A DNA stretch of 64,000 nucleotides from Acephala macrosclerotiorum (lineage: Eukaryota > Ascomycota > Leotiomycetes > Helotiales > Mollisiaceae). Positions 46,251-58,154 of this stretch are shown here, one piece after another. A program made the position numbers and the translations under genes. The notes under the pieces were generated by a model that saw nothing but the letters and a program-made list of their open reading frames with translations, made no database searches and was not told the origin of the DNA. The first letter of the stretch is position 1; every line of letters begins with the position of its first letter. The DNA lies in NCBI GenBank assembly GCA_014904845.1, contig MU119222.1, positions 248,001 to 312,000 on the forward strand. Direction: 5' to 3'.

Positions 46251-49200
46251 ATGGTGTATACGGCTGCCAAAGGGTATCGCTTCAGACAATCATTCGATAA
46301 CCACCTCGAACAAATTCTACAGCCGCCAGGCTCCGCCGGAATTTCACAACACTTCAAGCGACGCTTGCCCTACCCTCCGAATGCAGTCTATGCGGCTCTC
46401 ATAGGCTGCAATGGCAAAATCATTCCCATCATGCCCTCAAGTCTCCCAGTGCCCTCGAAGGGAGCACTTCGAGCTCTCCGAAATCTTGCCCTAGGGACTT
46501 CATGCACCGTCGCCGTCAGCGCTGGTCTGTTAACGGAGGACCGGAGACGTCGTATAAACACTGCCCGCGAGGTACACAACAATGCCAAGAAGCTCAAGTC
46601 CGCGAGACAATACCATAATGCAGGAGGCTCGACAATCGAGACATTCGAAGAGCAAGCTTTGAAATACCGAGATGATGCATTCTGGCTGCCAAGCAACGTA
46701 CTGCAAGATACTGTAAAGGCCCCTCATAATGGTGGAAGTGGAATTGAAAGGACTGGTGAAGGGATCTTTGTGCCGGAACATGTGCCCTCCTCCCCTTCAC
46801 AGGGCATGCTGAAGTCGAGGCTCCCCCAAATCAAGAAATTTACAGGCTTTGATCTGAGTCCTGATACACCAGCTCGAAACACGTTGTCGAAAAGAACATC
46901 CGCCGATGGATCACAGCTCTACAATCGGCAAAGCAAATTAGTCCTAGATGTTGCTAAGTTCCTGGACAAAGATCCGCCAGACATTGGACCAGCAGCGTCA
47001 AGATTCTTGGAGGCATTCGATTCGCCATTAACTAGAGAGGATGCCGGTCTGGGTCAAGAGGTTATTGATTCCGCAATCAGGCTTCAAAATGTTTGCAGAA
47101 ATCGAGGGAGATTAGATTTGTGCGACAAAATATTCGACACAATACTTGCCTTTGGACCGATATCCGAACAACAGTTCAACGCTTTCGTTCCGGAGAATGC
47201 AATCTCAAGATTGATCACCCGCTCTGGCCCTCTGGTTACTGATCTGGATCCTGCCAAATTAAAAAAAGCCTCAGCCATATATCTAACCAAATTCACGGAG
47301 AAACCAATCGCCATGTCCGACGGCATGTTAGCTCTGGGAGCGAAACTCTGTGCAGAGGCGTCGGGGTTACTCATGGATGACCTCGTCTTGCAGCTCTATA
47401 GTCGGATGGAGGCCGGTCGATGTGGCAGAGCTTCACGCTCTGTTCATCATCTCATCATGGCTACTCATCGGAAAGGCCTTCACAAGAGGGTTTTCCGCTA
47501 CTTCCAGAATTACTACACAAAAACGTCTCCAGACCAGCTGCAATTCTACAATGTCTGTAGTATGGTCATCGATTCCATGCTAGAGCTTGAACGATTGGAT
47601 CCGGCCGAGGAGGTCTTGATGTCTGCTACACGAATGGCAGAAGAGCAAAGCTTATCCACGTCCAGTACCTGGATACTTAAAGTATTAGACCGTGACTGGA
47701 GGTCGCATCGCGATATTGGCAAGACTCGAGCCCTCTTCGATCGAATGGAAAGCCTTATTCCTCTTGCAGGGCATCCTCAAGCAATCTATTCTGCTATCAT
47801 CCATTGCTGCGTCAAGGCGCATGAAGAGCCTGCGGCAATATTTTATTATGACAAGTTGCGTCAGTCTTACAAGCACCTGAAACACGACGGTCGCATTGAC
47901 GGGCACTTTGCTCTTGCAAAAGCATATCAAGAGGATTGGCCTGGTGTATTGGAAGAGCTCGTCAAGGCGCGACAAGCGTCTCCAGATGACATTGAACAAT
48001 TTAGCTCCTGTTTTACTCCTGTCCTGTACGAGTATGCAAAGTCACACTCCTTGACAGAGGTGGAGGATTATATCAGCTTGTTCGCAAACAGGTTTGGTCT
48101 GAGGATCAATCTTTCGTTGATGAACTTCATGGTGACTGCTTATGCAAAGGCAAAAGAGGTGGACTGTATTGTCAGGTGGATCGATTGCGCGGTAGCTGAC
48201 GGTTGTGTTGTCGACGCATCGACAGTGAATATCATCCTCCGAAACTGCCATTATCTATGGAAGTTTTCCTTCGAGCAAGTCTACCAGCTATTCCTGTTAG
48301 TCCAGAAAAAAGGTGGTGAATCGACAGAGTTACTAAACTCTAATTCCGTGGCACTCCTGCGTCAGATAGCTATCGCATCTACGCGAAATCCTTCTAGGTT
48401 TTTGGAGCGTCTAAAACAGTTCGACAAGCACTCCGAGGACCGTGATGGTGTTTATCGATCCATGTCGACGACATTTGCGAAGGATGACCTTGCGGCTACC
48501 TTGAAGATATACACGCTTGCTCAAGCCGGCCAAGTTTCTCTTGAGTACAGGCATCTTCACCTTGCGGTCAAGGCTTCTCTGAGGCTTCACGAAGACAACG
48601 TGAAGGAGACTGCCCGAATCATCAAAGAGGCTCAAAAACGCGACATCAATGTTCGGACTGCCGTGGCGAACGTCTTCGTACATCAGGTCACTAAGCTCTT
48701 CGAGGAAGGCGTTGCCGTGAAACGCATCACGGATCTCTGTCATAGTACAATAACCGCGTTTGAAGAGACTGGCACTGAGATTCCTCTCTCTATCGTGACT
48801 CACACGGCAAGTTGTCTTCAAAGACGTGGTTACAACAGTCTGGCGATCGATCTCTGGAACACGATGTCTTCACGTCTGAAGATCTCTCCGTCTTCCTTTG
48901 ACCTTGCCAGCATTACTACTCTTCTCCAAGCCTATATTGGCCTCCATGACCACGTTGGTATCCGATGGGTCATCCACATGCTCTCTGTCAACAAGCTAGC
49001 CCCCGATAAGCATTTCAAATTAGTTTTGAACAATGCTCGAAGGGAGACTACGCGCATGATAGAGTCTCAGCCATGCTCAAATCAAGTTCACGAATTTCTT
49101 GATTCGGTATTGGAAGCACTTGCGAAAATCAAAGTTATGCGGAAAGACAACAGGGCGGAACAAACCCATGTGAGGGCCAAGACTATCATGATCATTGAGA

Positions 49201-49433
49201 AGGCTATTCATGACCAGAAAGCACGAGAAGGAGGTTACTTTGGGAGAGAGACTGCAACGTCGGGGGTAAAGCAGACCGCAGGAGCTGAGACGATGTTGGC
49301 AGACTCAGCCTACGATACAGAGCCAAAGGCATGGATGGAGGACGAGGATGAGGACGAGGATGAGGATGAGGATGGAATGATTCATGATGTAGATATTCAG
49401 CCTGCTAGGCTAGTAGCCGCAGTGCATGGCTGA
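46251..49433 (+). CDS. Pentatricopeptide-repeat (PPR) protein, probably mitochondrial
   Basis: Single exon of 1060 residues from the ATG at 46251; the frame extends back to a GTG at 46188. A basic, Ser/Ala-rich N terminus fits mitochondrial import. The LLTEDRRRRINTAREVHNNA block recurs, as I remember, near the N terminus of fungal PPR proteins. Helix pairs of PPR type follow, for example VLQLYSRMEAGRCGRASRSV, KTRALFDRMESLIPLAGHPQ, MNFMVTAYAKAKEVDCIVRW and AIDLWNTMSSRLKISPSSFD. The tail ends in a run of Asp/Glu. PPR proteins bind organelle transcripts for processing, stability or translation. I cannot name the target. The start is uncertain because an overlapping upstream ATG is present. Confidence 0.8.
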   Translation: MVYTAAKGYRFRQSFDNHLEQILQPPGSAGISQHFKRRLPYPPNAVYAALIGCNGKIIPIMPSSLPVPSKGALRALRNLALGTSCTVAVSAGLLTEDRRRRINTAREVHNNAKKLKSARQYHNAGGSTIETFEEQALKYRDDAFWLPSNVLQDTVKAPHNGGSGIERTGEGIFVPEHVPSSPSQGMLKSRLPQIKKFTGFDLSPDTPARNTLSKRTSADGSQLYNRQSKLVLDVAKFLDKDPPDIGPAASRFLEAFDSPLTREDAGLGQEVIDSAIRLQNVCRNRGRLDLCDKIFDTILAFGPISEQQFNAFVPENAISRLITRSGPLVTDLDPAKLKKASAIYLTKFTEKPIAMSDGMLALGAKLCAEASGLLMDDLVLQLYSRMEAGRCGRASRSVHHLIMATHRKGLHKRVFRYFQNYYTKTSPDQLQFYNVCSMVIDSMLELERLDPAEEVLMSATRMAEEQSLSTSSTWILKVLDRDWRSHRDIGKTRALFDRMESLIPLAGHPQAIYSAIIHCCVKAHEEPAAIFYYDKLRQSYKHLKHDGRIDGHFALAKAYQEDWPGVLEELVKARQASPDDIEQFSSCFTPVLYEYAKSHSLTEVEDYISLFANRFGLRINLSLMNFMVTAYAKAKEVDCIVRWIDCAVADGCVVDASTVNIILRNCHYLWKFSFEQVYQLFLLVQKKGGESTELLNSNSVALLRQIAIASTRNPSRFLERLKQFDKHSEDRDGVYRSMSTTFAKDDLAATLKIYTLAQAGQVSLEYRHLHLAVKASLRLHEDNVKETARIIKEAQKRDINVRTAVANVFVHQVTKLFEEGVAVKRITDLCHSTITAFEETGTEIPLSIVTHTASCLQRRGYNSLAIDLWNTMSSRLKISPSSFDLASITTLLQAYIGLHDHVGIRWVIHMLSVNKLAPDKHFKLVLNNARRETTRMIESQPCSNQVHEFLDSVLEALAKIKVMRKDNRAEQTHVRAKTIMIIEKAIHDQKAREGGYFGRETATSGVKQTAGAETMLADSAYDTEPKAWMEDEDEDEDEDEDGMIHDVDIQPARLVAAVHG
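49337..49374 (+). repeat. GA(C/T/G)-rich triplet repeat coding an Asp/Glu tract
   Basis: About a dozen GAG, GAT and GAC codons in a row inside the PPR gene encode an alternating Glu-Asp run near its C terminus. Such triplet tracts vary in length between strains. Confidence 0.7.
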
Positions 49434-49779
49434 TCCGTGTGTGACATGAGAGATATATCAGTATATAAGATTATAAAGATGATGCGATTCTTAGACAGCT
49501 TCTTCAACGAGGTTAAGCAGTAGATTTTGTGAGATGTCCCAGTAAAATAAACGTCGAACAAATATGAAGCCAGCTCTTGCAGAATAGAGTCTAACCCCAC
49601 GTTTCTCGTTTTATGCAATAGAGCCCGTGACACCTGCAGTATCCCAACCTCCTCGGCTCCTGGTTGGCTCCTGCCGCTTTTCTCACGTCATTGTTTATTT
49701 CTTTTATTTTCAAGACATCCGATATCCAACAGACCCCTTCCTTTGCAATCTCGGTCCATCGATGTAATTAATTTCGGAA
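49434..49779. other. Intergenic between PPR gene and NCA2
   Basis: 346 bases holding the PPR-gene 3' UTR and the NCA2 promoter. No coding sequence was seen. Confidence 0.5.
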
Positions 49780-51811
49780 ATGTCGATTGTTGCTGAGTAT
49801 GCTTCTTCCGTTGTGTTAAAAATTGGTGTACTAAAATTCTTCAAGCCAGGTTCGGCGAGTCGACAGCCAACTCGACCGCGTCCATCTTGTCCCCCAAGAT
49901 GATTTCTCCACGGAGTCGACAATTAGGGTCTCGTCCTCTCCACGAATTCTTGAGCTGCAGAGCATAGTGAAGGCTCTATCGACTACGTCCTCATCCAGCC
50001 CACTTCTGTCTTCATGGCGCATTTCGAAATTGTTGGAGCAGGCAGACCTCTCGGAGGTTGTGGCAGAGAGTGAAGAGGATCCTGTTTCGAGGAATTATGA
50101 GATGGAGCTTGAATGGTTGCTTGTGGGCAAGGCTACGGTGCAGACTTACGGGCTGCTTTTGAATACGCTGTTGGAGCAGACGATTCCTTTGAACGATGAT
50201 ATCTGGTATTGGGATGAAGTGCTTGGGTCATATACGTACACCAGTCTATACACGATTCAGACATCTCCGTTGAGATTCTGGGAATGGTCAAAGGATATCT
50301 ACAGCGACACAAAACACCGGCTTGCACGGCTTGGAGAGGGGCAGGAGGATGCTATATCTACGAGAGACATTGCGACAAGCCTTACGGACCAATGGAAGCA
50401 ATTTTATGGCCTTATCAGAGAGAGTATTCGGGAGAGATCAATTGCGGATATTCAACGAAGGGTGCTCTCGCCCATTGCTCTTTGCCGCTCTCAGGCTCGA
50501 CAAAACCAGGCACGTCTAAAGAGGTTACGAGAGATGGGAGCGAGTGGTTTAGGTGTGCTTATGGACGAAGGCTTGAGTTTCGATATCGACAACGAGGATA
50601 GTTCCGGGTCGGTGAAGACGGAAGAGAACGACAGTCATGAATGGAAGATGGTTGTGGAAAGAAGTGTGGCGCTGATGGATACGGTTCTTCGAAATGTCAC
50701 CACCCTTGAGACAGGAGTCTCTGAGTTTGAGGATACCGTCTTTGCCACTGTTGAGGATGACCCAGAAATTTCAATACGGGATGATGGTCCTCAAAGCTCC
50801 AGACCTGCAAAACTCAGTAACCGGCTACAACATATCCTCGAAGTCCATGTCCCGAATCATATCACGTCTTCTCAAAAACTTGTCTCTGTTTATGGACGCC
50901 CACCAAGGCTGGTTAGATATTGGCTGCCAGCAAGCCTTCTACTACTATCATCCTCGACTCTTTTGAGAATATTCGTCAATAGAAAAGCGGAGATTATTGG
51001 CTGGATTAGAGACTTCGGTGCAACAGCACGAGATTTCTGGTTCAACTGGGTCATTGAGCCAGTCAAGAACGTCATCGGGACAATTCGACATGACAAAGAT
51101 AGTGAGGTTGCCATTATGAGCAAAGAAAGCCTGAAAGGGGACAGAGACAGTCTTGAGCGAATGGTGGTTGACTTTGCCATCGACAACCCTCAGACTGCTG
51201 TTGGAGTCGGCAACTTGAGTGAAGCACAGATCTCCGAGATCCGCATGAAAGTCAAGGAGGGTGACCTGACTCCTGTCCTTCGTGCATACGAGAAGGACCT
51301 CCGACAACCTTTCATGGGCACTGTTCGAGGAGACCTCGTGCGAACTTTGTTGATCCAGGTACAGAAGACCAAGGTTGACGTTGAGGTTGCTATAAGCGGC
51401 ATCGATGCGTTACTCAAGAGTCAAGAGCTGGTTTTTGGGTTCGTTGGTCTTACTCCGGGTGTCTTGGTCTGCGTCGCCGCATTTCGCTACCTTGGTGGAG
51501 TCTTCGGCAACCGCAAGGGATTGAGACAAGGTCGAAAAGCCGGACAGACTGTTCGTGTGCTTCGGAATATCGATCGGATCCTTACCCTGGCAACTCCGAC
51601 TCAAAACAATCTGCTTTCATACAAGGACCATGGCCTGTTGCTCTGCGAGGTCCACTTGCTACGAAAACGTGCCCATAGGCTTTTCCCTGGTGAGATTGAA
51701 AGAGAATTCCTCGAGGATGTCGCGGACCTCTGCAACATCAACAGCGGCATTCAAGCACAGCTAAAGGTATTAGAGCGCATTCGATGGGGGTACGCAAAGT
51801 GGCTGAGATGA
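49780..51811 (+). CDS. NCA2: Nca2, nuclear control of ATPase protein 2
   Basis: Two exons, 49780-49796 and 49846-51811, give 660 residues. The first exon is only 17 bases and codes MSIVA plus two bases. The 49-base intron ends at TTCTTCAAG, and the join reads MSIVADQVRRVDSQLDRVHL, the expected start; the alternative acceptor four bases later breaks the frame. The body has a hydrophobic segment (LPASLLLLSSSTLLRIF) and the conserved C-terminal half GFVGLTPGVLVCVAAFRYLG, RQGRKAGQ, VRVLRNIDRILT and GLLLCEVHLLRKRA. In yeast Nca2 controls expression of ATP synthase subunits 6 and 8 from mitochondrial DNA and lies in the mitochondrial outer membrane. Confidence 0.93.
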
Positions 51812-52330
51812 GGCTCAAGCCTCAGTACATAAGTACAAAATGTGTAAATAAAAGGAAACAAAAAGCGGCTCAAAGTCGATTAGCATGACGTACAACCGTG
51901 ATATGGATTCACATAGACTATACGAAATATTCTGAAATTATTCACCCAAATTCTACGCAACCTCGTGGTGCTGTATCCGTCCATAACTGCTTCCCATTTT
52001 GGCGAGACACGAGCCGCGCTACCTGAGAAGCAACCTTTGGTCAATCATTGCCAGAACGAGCGTTCTCGCAGAACACAATCATCCCGACGACACTGCACCT
52101 AGGACGACAAGGACTCGAATTCCAGTTCTTGCTGCTGTCTCGCCTTACACAAATTTGCGCCAACAGCGTTTCTCGATTGTCGTCATCCTCGCCGCGACTT
52201 CCCCTAGGCCGCCAATACACGCCGCACCCTCCTTGCCTACCTGCATACCCCCCTAACTCGCTGGCAGCACACGATCTACGTCTCCTCGAACCTTTCCTTA
52301 CTTTCCCAGAAATCCGCGACCAACGTCGAG
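51812..52330. other. Intergenic and long leader before SEC4
   Basis: 519 bases with the NCA2 3' UTR and the promoter and leader of SEC4, pyrimidine-rich near 52150-52320. Short frames at 51999-52347 overlap in two phases and resemble nothing. Confidence 0.5.
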
Positions 52331-53059
<729 letters not shown>

Positions 53060-53256
53060 ATTATGAGCGTTGGGTTGGCGGGTCTCCTTTTATTTGTCTA
53101 AGAGCACTGTATGGGCGGAGTTTGGTCATATCAAATGGTATTACAAATTCAAGGCTTCTTCTTGCCTCTCAGGGTGCATTACCGACGGGTCAGGGAATGA
53201 TGAGATGAACGTGGAAGCCAATAGAGAAGTATATGCAAGGGTATTCGAGAATTGAA

Positions 53257-55001
53257 CTACCATAATATTTCCGCATTAACTATGGGTGGTGGCTCGTCCT
53301 CTGCCCTAGCTCCTTGTTGTACAGGTAATGGACGTCGATGCCACTCCCTCACAAACCTCCGAGCTTCATGTGAATCCTTGAAGGATATAATGAACCGTGA
53401 AGGGCCTTCATAAGTGCGGGGGCCTCCTCGAAATGGGCTATTCTTCTTTGCGAACCCTCCAGGTTCTCTCCGCCCATTACTCTGGATCTTGATAATCGAA
53501 TCTTGCCTGTCCCCTGCCAACTTCCAATGCATATTTCGTCGTCTTCCATCCTGCGCCATGACTTCTAGTATATCTGCATGTGTGATACGTGATCGGTCGG
53601 TCGTGAACAACACCAGATTCTCTGTATTGGCCTCCCTTCTAGCCATAGCTACTGGGCCTCCTTCTGTAATCAGCGCCTTCAAGCGAGGGCTGTAGGGACG
53701 ATTCAACATCCTCAAGTTCAGTTTGACGAATCCTGGAATAAGTGAGAACCCCTTCAGGAGGGTCTCGAGGTCCTCTCCTTCTTTGAGATATCCGGGAGGG
53801 AGTGGGAATTGAGCCTCCTTTTGCTTTCGGTGAAGCTTGGTCAAGGTGTGCAATCTCATCGTTTGGTCTAGGTAGGCTCTAGCCGTTGCATCGTTACTGA
53901 AGAGTAGAAAGTAGGTACCCAAAGATTCGAGGGTTTTGTTGTCTCGGCTGGGTATCACTAGATGATGTGAGCGCTTTGATTTAACGTCCAAATCAGAGTG
54001 AACGTACCTTTGAGTAGACCACTTTTCCAGCCCTCGATGTGCTGGCCTTTGGGACTAAGTCTAAAGAAATCGCTTTCCTCCAAAGTTTTGCTACAAGCAT
54101 TCAACACCAATACACTCTCTCCTCCGCTCAAAGCTTGATTTTCTCCCCTACCATATCGTACCAGCGGTGAGCCCGATGCTGGTGTGTGCCGAGTCGAAAT
54201 CGCAGCTGGGTTCAACGGATGACGCTCAGGAATCCGGTGGAATCTATCTTGCTTTGGTTCCATTTGCCTCTCCTCCTCATAGGAGTCAATACTGATCTCT
54301 GGAGTCCAATTGAAAGCAGGCAGCTTGTCCAGCCTTTGCTCTGCCAATCGCTGCTCTGGAGTTCTTGTATGCCTTTCCTCTGGGAATAGTTCGTCGAAGA
54401 GTGACAGCGCGGATGGCTGTGTTGGGACCAGCTTTTCGGTTTTCGATTCAGCTACCGCCCTCTTCTTCTTCGTCTTCGCCTTCGCCGGTCGTGGAGGCGA
54501 ACTGGCCAGCTTTGAGAGAGTGACCGGTGCCCAGGACTTCAGTTTCTCCTCTCTATCTGACACTTTGCGTCTAACCTCCTCCAGATCTCGACCCCCCTGA
54601 ATGTGTTTCCTTCCTCGAGTTTGCATTTGTCGTGCCGCCTCGCGACGCTGTTCTACATCGTGTCTATAGACATTGTAGCTCCCTCCCTGGTCCCCTTTGG
54701 AGTGCTTGTGTCGGGCCTCATCCTGCTGGACTTTATTACCTTGTCCCCATCCTTGAACAATCCACTCGCGCGTCCCTGACTTCTTATCCTCATCACCCCC
54801 TTCGAGACTCGAGGGTCCATCTCTCGATTCTTCTCGGTAACTGAGGTCCAATCTTCTGTGCAGTGTTGATGATGTTTTCCCCATGTAATGAAAAAGCGGC
54901 TTGCTATCTGTCGAATAGGCACGTTGCACCAGCTGAGCCAGCTGATGAGCGCTCCATGCTGGTAATAAAAACTGCGGAGGCAGCGGGCGCGTCAACAGCA
55001 T
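53257..55001 (-). CDS. Conserved protein of unknown function, probably mitochondrial
   Basis: Two exons, 55001-54008 and 53957-53257, give 564 residues. The 50-base intron (GTACGT..ATCTAG) joins GLLK to VIPSRDNKT. The N terminus MLLTRPLPPQFLLPAWSAHQ..QRAYSTD looks like a cleavable mitochondrial presequence ending near RAYS. A charged, Lys/Arg/Glu-rich middle follows, and then an ordered C-terminal half with VLVLNACSKTLEESDFFRLS, GTYFLLFSNDATARAYLDQT, LHRKQKEAQFPLP and a Gly/Arg-rich stretch before the end. No catalytic motif is seen. I do not recognise the family beyond a feeling that it recurs in filamentous ascomycetes. It is divergent from AFG2 with only 183 bases between starts. Confidence 0.78.
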
Positions 55002-55184
55002 AAATGTTGCTCAATTGGCATGCTCTGGAATGCCAGATTGGAAGTTGACAGAATTTGGCGCGTCCCGAACTAGGAGAGCTTTGAAATTTGGCGAGCCCGA
55101 TTTTCTATTTTCGGCCGAAATTCTTTCGAACTTTGATACTGCAACACCAACCATGCGAAATCATCTCAAGCCCATACCAACACA
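55002..55184. promoter_or_regulatory. Compact divergent promoter, unknown mitochondrial gene / AFG2
   Basis: 183 bases between two outward-pointing start codons; both promoters and both 5' UTRs have to fit here or overlap. No named motif was identified. Confidence 0.55.
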
Positions 55185-57666
55185 ATGTCGAACATACAGG
55201 ATACGCAGAAAACCTTGGAGGTCAAGATACGGCCCTTTTCAAACCAGAAAGATCAAGAGCGTCCCGATCAGAGAGGATTATCACGTGTCTCCCTGTCCAG
55301 AGACGCACTCTTGGACTTGAAGCTGGATTCTGGAAAGCCTTGCTATCTTTGGAAGACGAGTGAAACCGAGAGTCAGCGAATGGAAGCTATCGCATGGTTG
55401 ACTACCGAGAAGTCCCTTAGCAAAAAGGTCTGCCAAATGTCCAAGACATTTCAAGAGCTCCACGGTCTCAAGCTAGGAGATGACTTGGTCATCAAAGCTA
55501 CTGGAGCTTCATATATTGCACCGGCAGAGTCTATAGTACTGAGGGACATCACAGCTCAAGAAGTAGAGTCGACTCCCGAACTAGGAGAAGATGACAAGCA
55601 TCATTGGGAGTGGTACTTGAGAGAGCATCTTGGTAAGTCACGTTTATCTCTGTTCTCATCTTGAGGTTTCATCAAAAGTTTGTCATTTATTTATTACTTT
55701 GTCAAGTCATCTCTGTACTCGATATCGGGGTATCAAATAGTCCTTATTGTTCCGCGTCTACTCTTTAGCACACCTCTGCTTCCATAACGGCATGATGAGG
55801 CAATCTGTTCGAGACTCTTGCTAACGGGTTACAGGTCGTGCAGAGGAGATCTTTCCTGGTATGAAATTCAAATTAGTGTCTTTACGAGGTCCGAGGCGGA
55901 CTTTTGTTGTTGACTTTGTTAATGGCAAGCCGAGCGGAGTGGGCAAGTATGAAGAGAACTCGTCAGTAAAGATCTCTAGCCTTGTGGACAATCCAGACCA
56001 ACCCGCAACCACTGGGTGGTCCGCTCGACTTGAAGTCGTAGATATTGCAGGAATTGATCAAGCTTTGAAAAATCTCAACCGATTCCTCAGCAATTTCGAC
56101 CGACGGTTCAAGTTCACCTGGGCACAACGCTCATGTGCGGTGCTTCTCCACGGCGGCCATGGCACAGGAAAGACCTTCGTCATGAACAAGATTGCCAGGA
56201 CAGGCTGGGCGAAGAATGTTATTCGATTGGAGAGTGATGCTAAACCTGCTACTATCCGAACAGTCTTCAAGAATGCGAAGCTCGATCAGCCGAGCATAAT
56301 ACTGATCGATGAGCTTGAGTCGATCGTCTCCAAAGAAGACTCTGTTTCGCAGAGTATTGCTAAGGCATTGGGAGAGGAGCTAGACAATCTTGCTCAGAGT
56401 GGCTCTGGGACTTCGTTACCGAGAGTATTGGTTGTAGCAGCCACACTAGACCTCAGCTGCGTACCAGTATCTCTGAAAAAGAGGGGAAGATTTCAAACAG
56501 ATATCATGCTACCTATTCCCGACCCAGCTGCTCGCAAGGCAATTCTGAAATCTCTCTCGCCACCTTTGCCTCCAGATTCGCGGGACGAAGCAATCAATCG
56601 CCTAGGCGACAGAACACATGCTTATACTGCAGAGGACCTCGTATCACTATTGGATGCTGCCTGCGAGATTGCGGAAGAGAAACTGGAGGAAACTCAGGCG
56701 GCGTCAGTCGAGGAGAATTATTACTTGTCACAAGATGATATCGAACAAGCTCTTCTCGTTGTTCGGCCGACAGCTATGCACGACATTACACTCAAGCCAC
56801 CGAGCGTGAGATGGGATGAGATTGGAGGTCAAGATGTCGTCAAGAAAGCTCTTCGCCGAGCTGTTGAGACGCCTCTACTTGTGAGTAGACCACTACAATT
56901 GGAAAGGCATCATACTAACTTGAACAAGCACCCCGAAAGAATGAAGCGAATTGGTGCAGCACCCAAGAAAGGCTTGCTTCTATACGGCCCGCCTGGTTGT
57001 TCCAAAACTCTCAGCGCCCAAGCCATGGCTACAGAGATCGGATTCAACTTCTTCGCCGTCAAGGGAGCCGAATTACTCAATATGTACGTTGGAGAATCTG
57101 AACGAGCCGTTCGAGATATCTTCGCCAGGGCAAGAGCCGCCAGCCCAAGTATTATCTTCTTCGATGAGATTGAGTCGATTGGAAGTAAACGAGAGCGTGG
57201 AGGGCGAACAAATGGCGTCAACGTCCTCACTACGTTGTTGAACGAAATGGACGGTATTGAGACTTTGAAGGGTGTCACTGTTCTGGCTGCCACAAATCAA
57301 CCTCAGGCTCTGGATCTGGCATTGCTTCGGCCTGGACGATTTGACAAGTTGCTTTATGTCGCTCCTCCCGACCTTGCTGGTCGTGAGGAGATTCTACGGG
57401 TCAAGCAGCGTAAGATGGACTTCGCAGACGATGTAGATATCCCTGAGCTCGCAAGACTAACAGATGGCTACTCAGGGGCAGAACTGGTTGGTATCTGCCA
57501 AACTGCTTGTGATGATGTGATCGAGAAGTGCGAGCAAACTGGCCAAGAGCTACAGATACATATGGAGGACTTTTTGAATGCTATGAAATCGGTCAAGAAG
57601 CAGATCACGCCAGAAATGGTTGTGAATTACGAAAACTGGGCGGCCGGCGCCAGAGGTCTGGAGTAG
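55185..57666 (+). CDS. AFG2: AAA ATPase Afg2/Drg1, 60S ribosome maturation
   Basis: Three exons: 55185-55632, 55835-56880 and 56929-57666, giving 743 residues (yeast Drg1 is 780). After a divergent N domain, the D1 cassette has GGHGTGKT (256-263) and IILIDELES (Asp308, Glu309). The D2 cassette has GPPGCSKT (518-525), the Cys-Ser form usual in Afg2, IIFFDEIES (577-578), and the NxxR-type end ALLRPGRFDKLLYV. Drg1 strips Rlp24 from cytoplasmic pre-60S particles and is the diazaborine target. The introns are 202 and 48 bases. The second is divisible by three and has no stop, but carries a TACTAAC branch site, and its removal restores ETPLL|HPERMKR. The D1 Walker A has His where Pro is usual. Confidence 0.92.
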
Positions 57667-58154
57667 GATATTGTTGATACTAGCAGAATCGAGACCGCGT
57701 TGGGGTTCAAGAGGCGCTTTCAAAAAGCTCGACATCATAAATGAACTTGACGAAAATGCTCCGAGTGGTCGAGCCCTCGCGGCTTCCGAAAAGCACCTCA
57801 GCGACCAATCATGCTTTCGATAACACAAACCCTCAAAAGCTTGCAGCAAACATCACCTTGCATGAAAATCTTCTCGTCTTGAAGACGAACTACATTCGAG
57901 TGTGCAAGCTTCAAGGCTAAACACCGCTGGACAGTTTCAAGTGAAACTTTTCGCAGCAGATACGACGACGTCATCAACAAATATCTTGTTCCAGCCCACT
58001 TGGTTGCATCTAGAAGTTCGACCAATCTCATCATAGTAATTAGAAGCGTGGTATACGTATTCCATATTATCTGCACATGATTTTTCTACTGCAATTGTCC
58101 TCTCTTCTTCTTTTCCTCCTGTCCTTCATAGATTCAGTTGCTCAGACCGTCACC
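57667..58154. other. Intergenic and leader before the caleosin gene
   Basis: 488 bases with the AFG2 3' UTR and the caleosin promoter. An in-frame ATG at 58077 would extend the caleosin by 26 hydrophobic residues. Confidence 0.45.
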
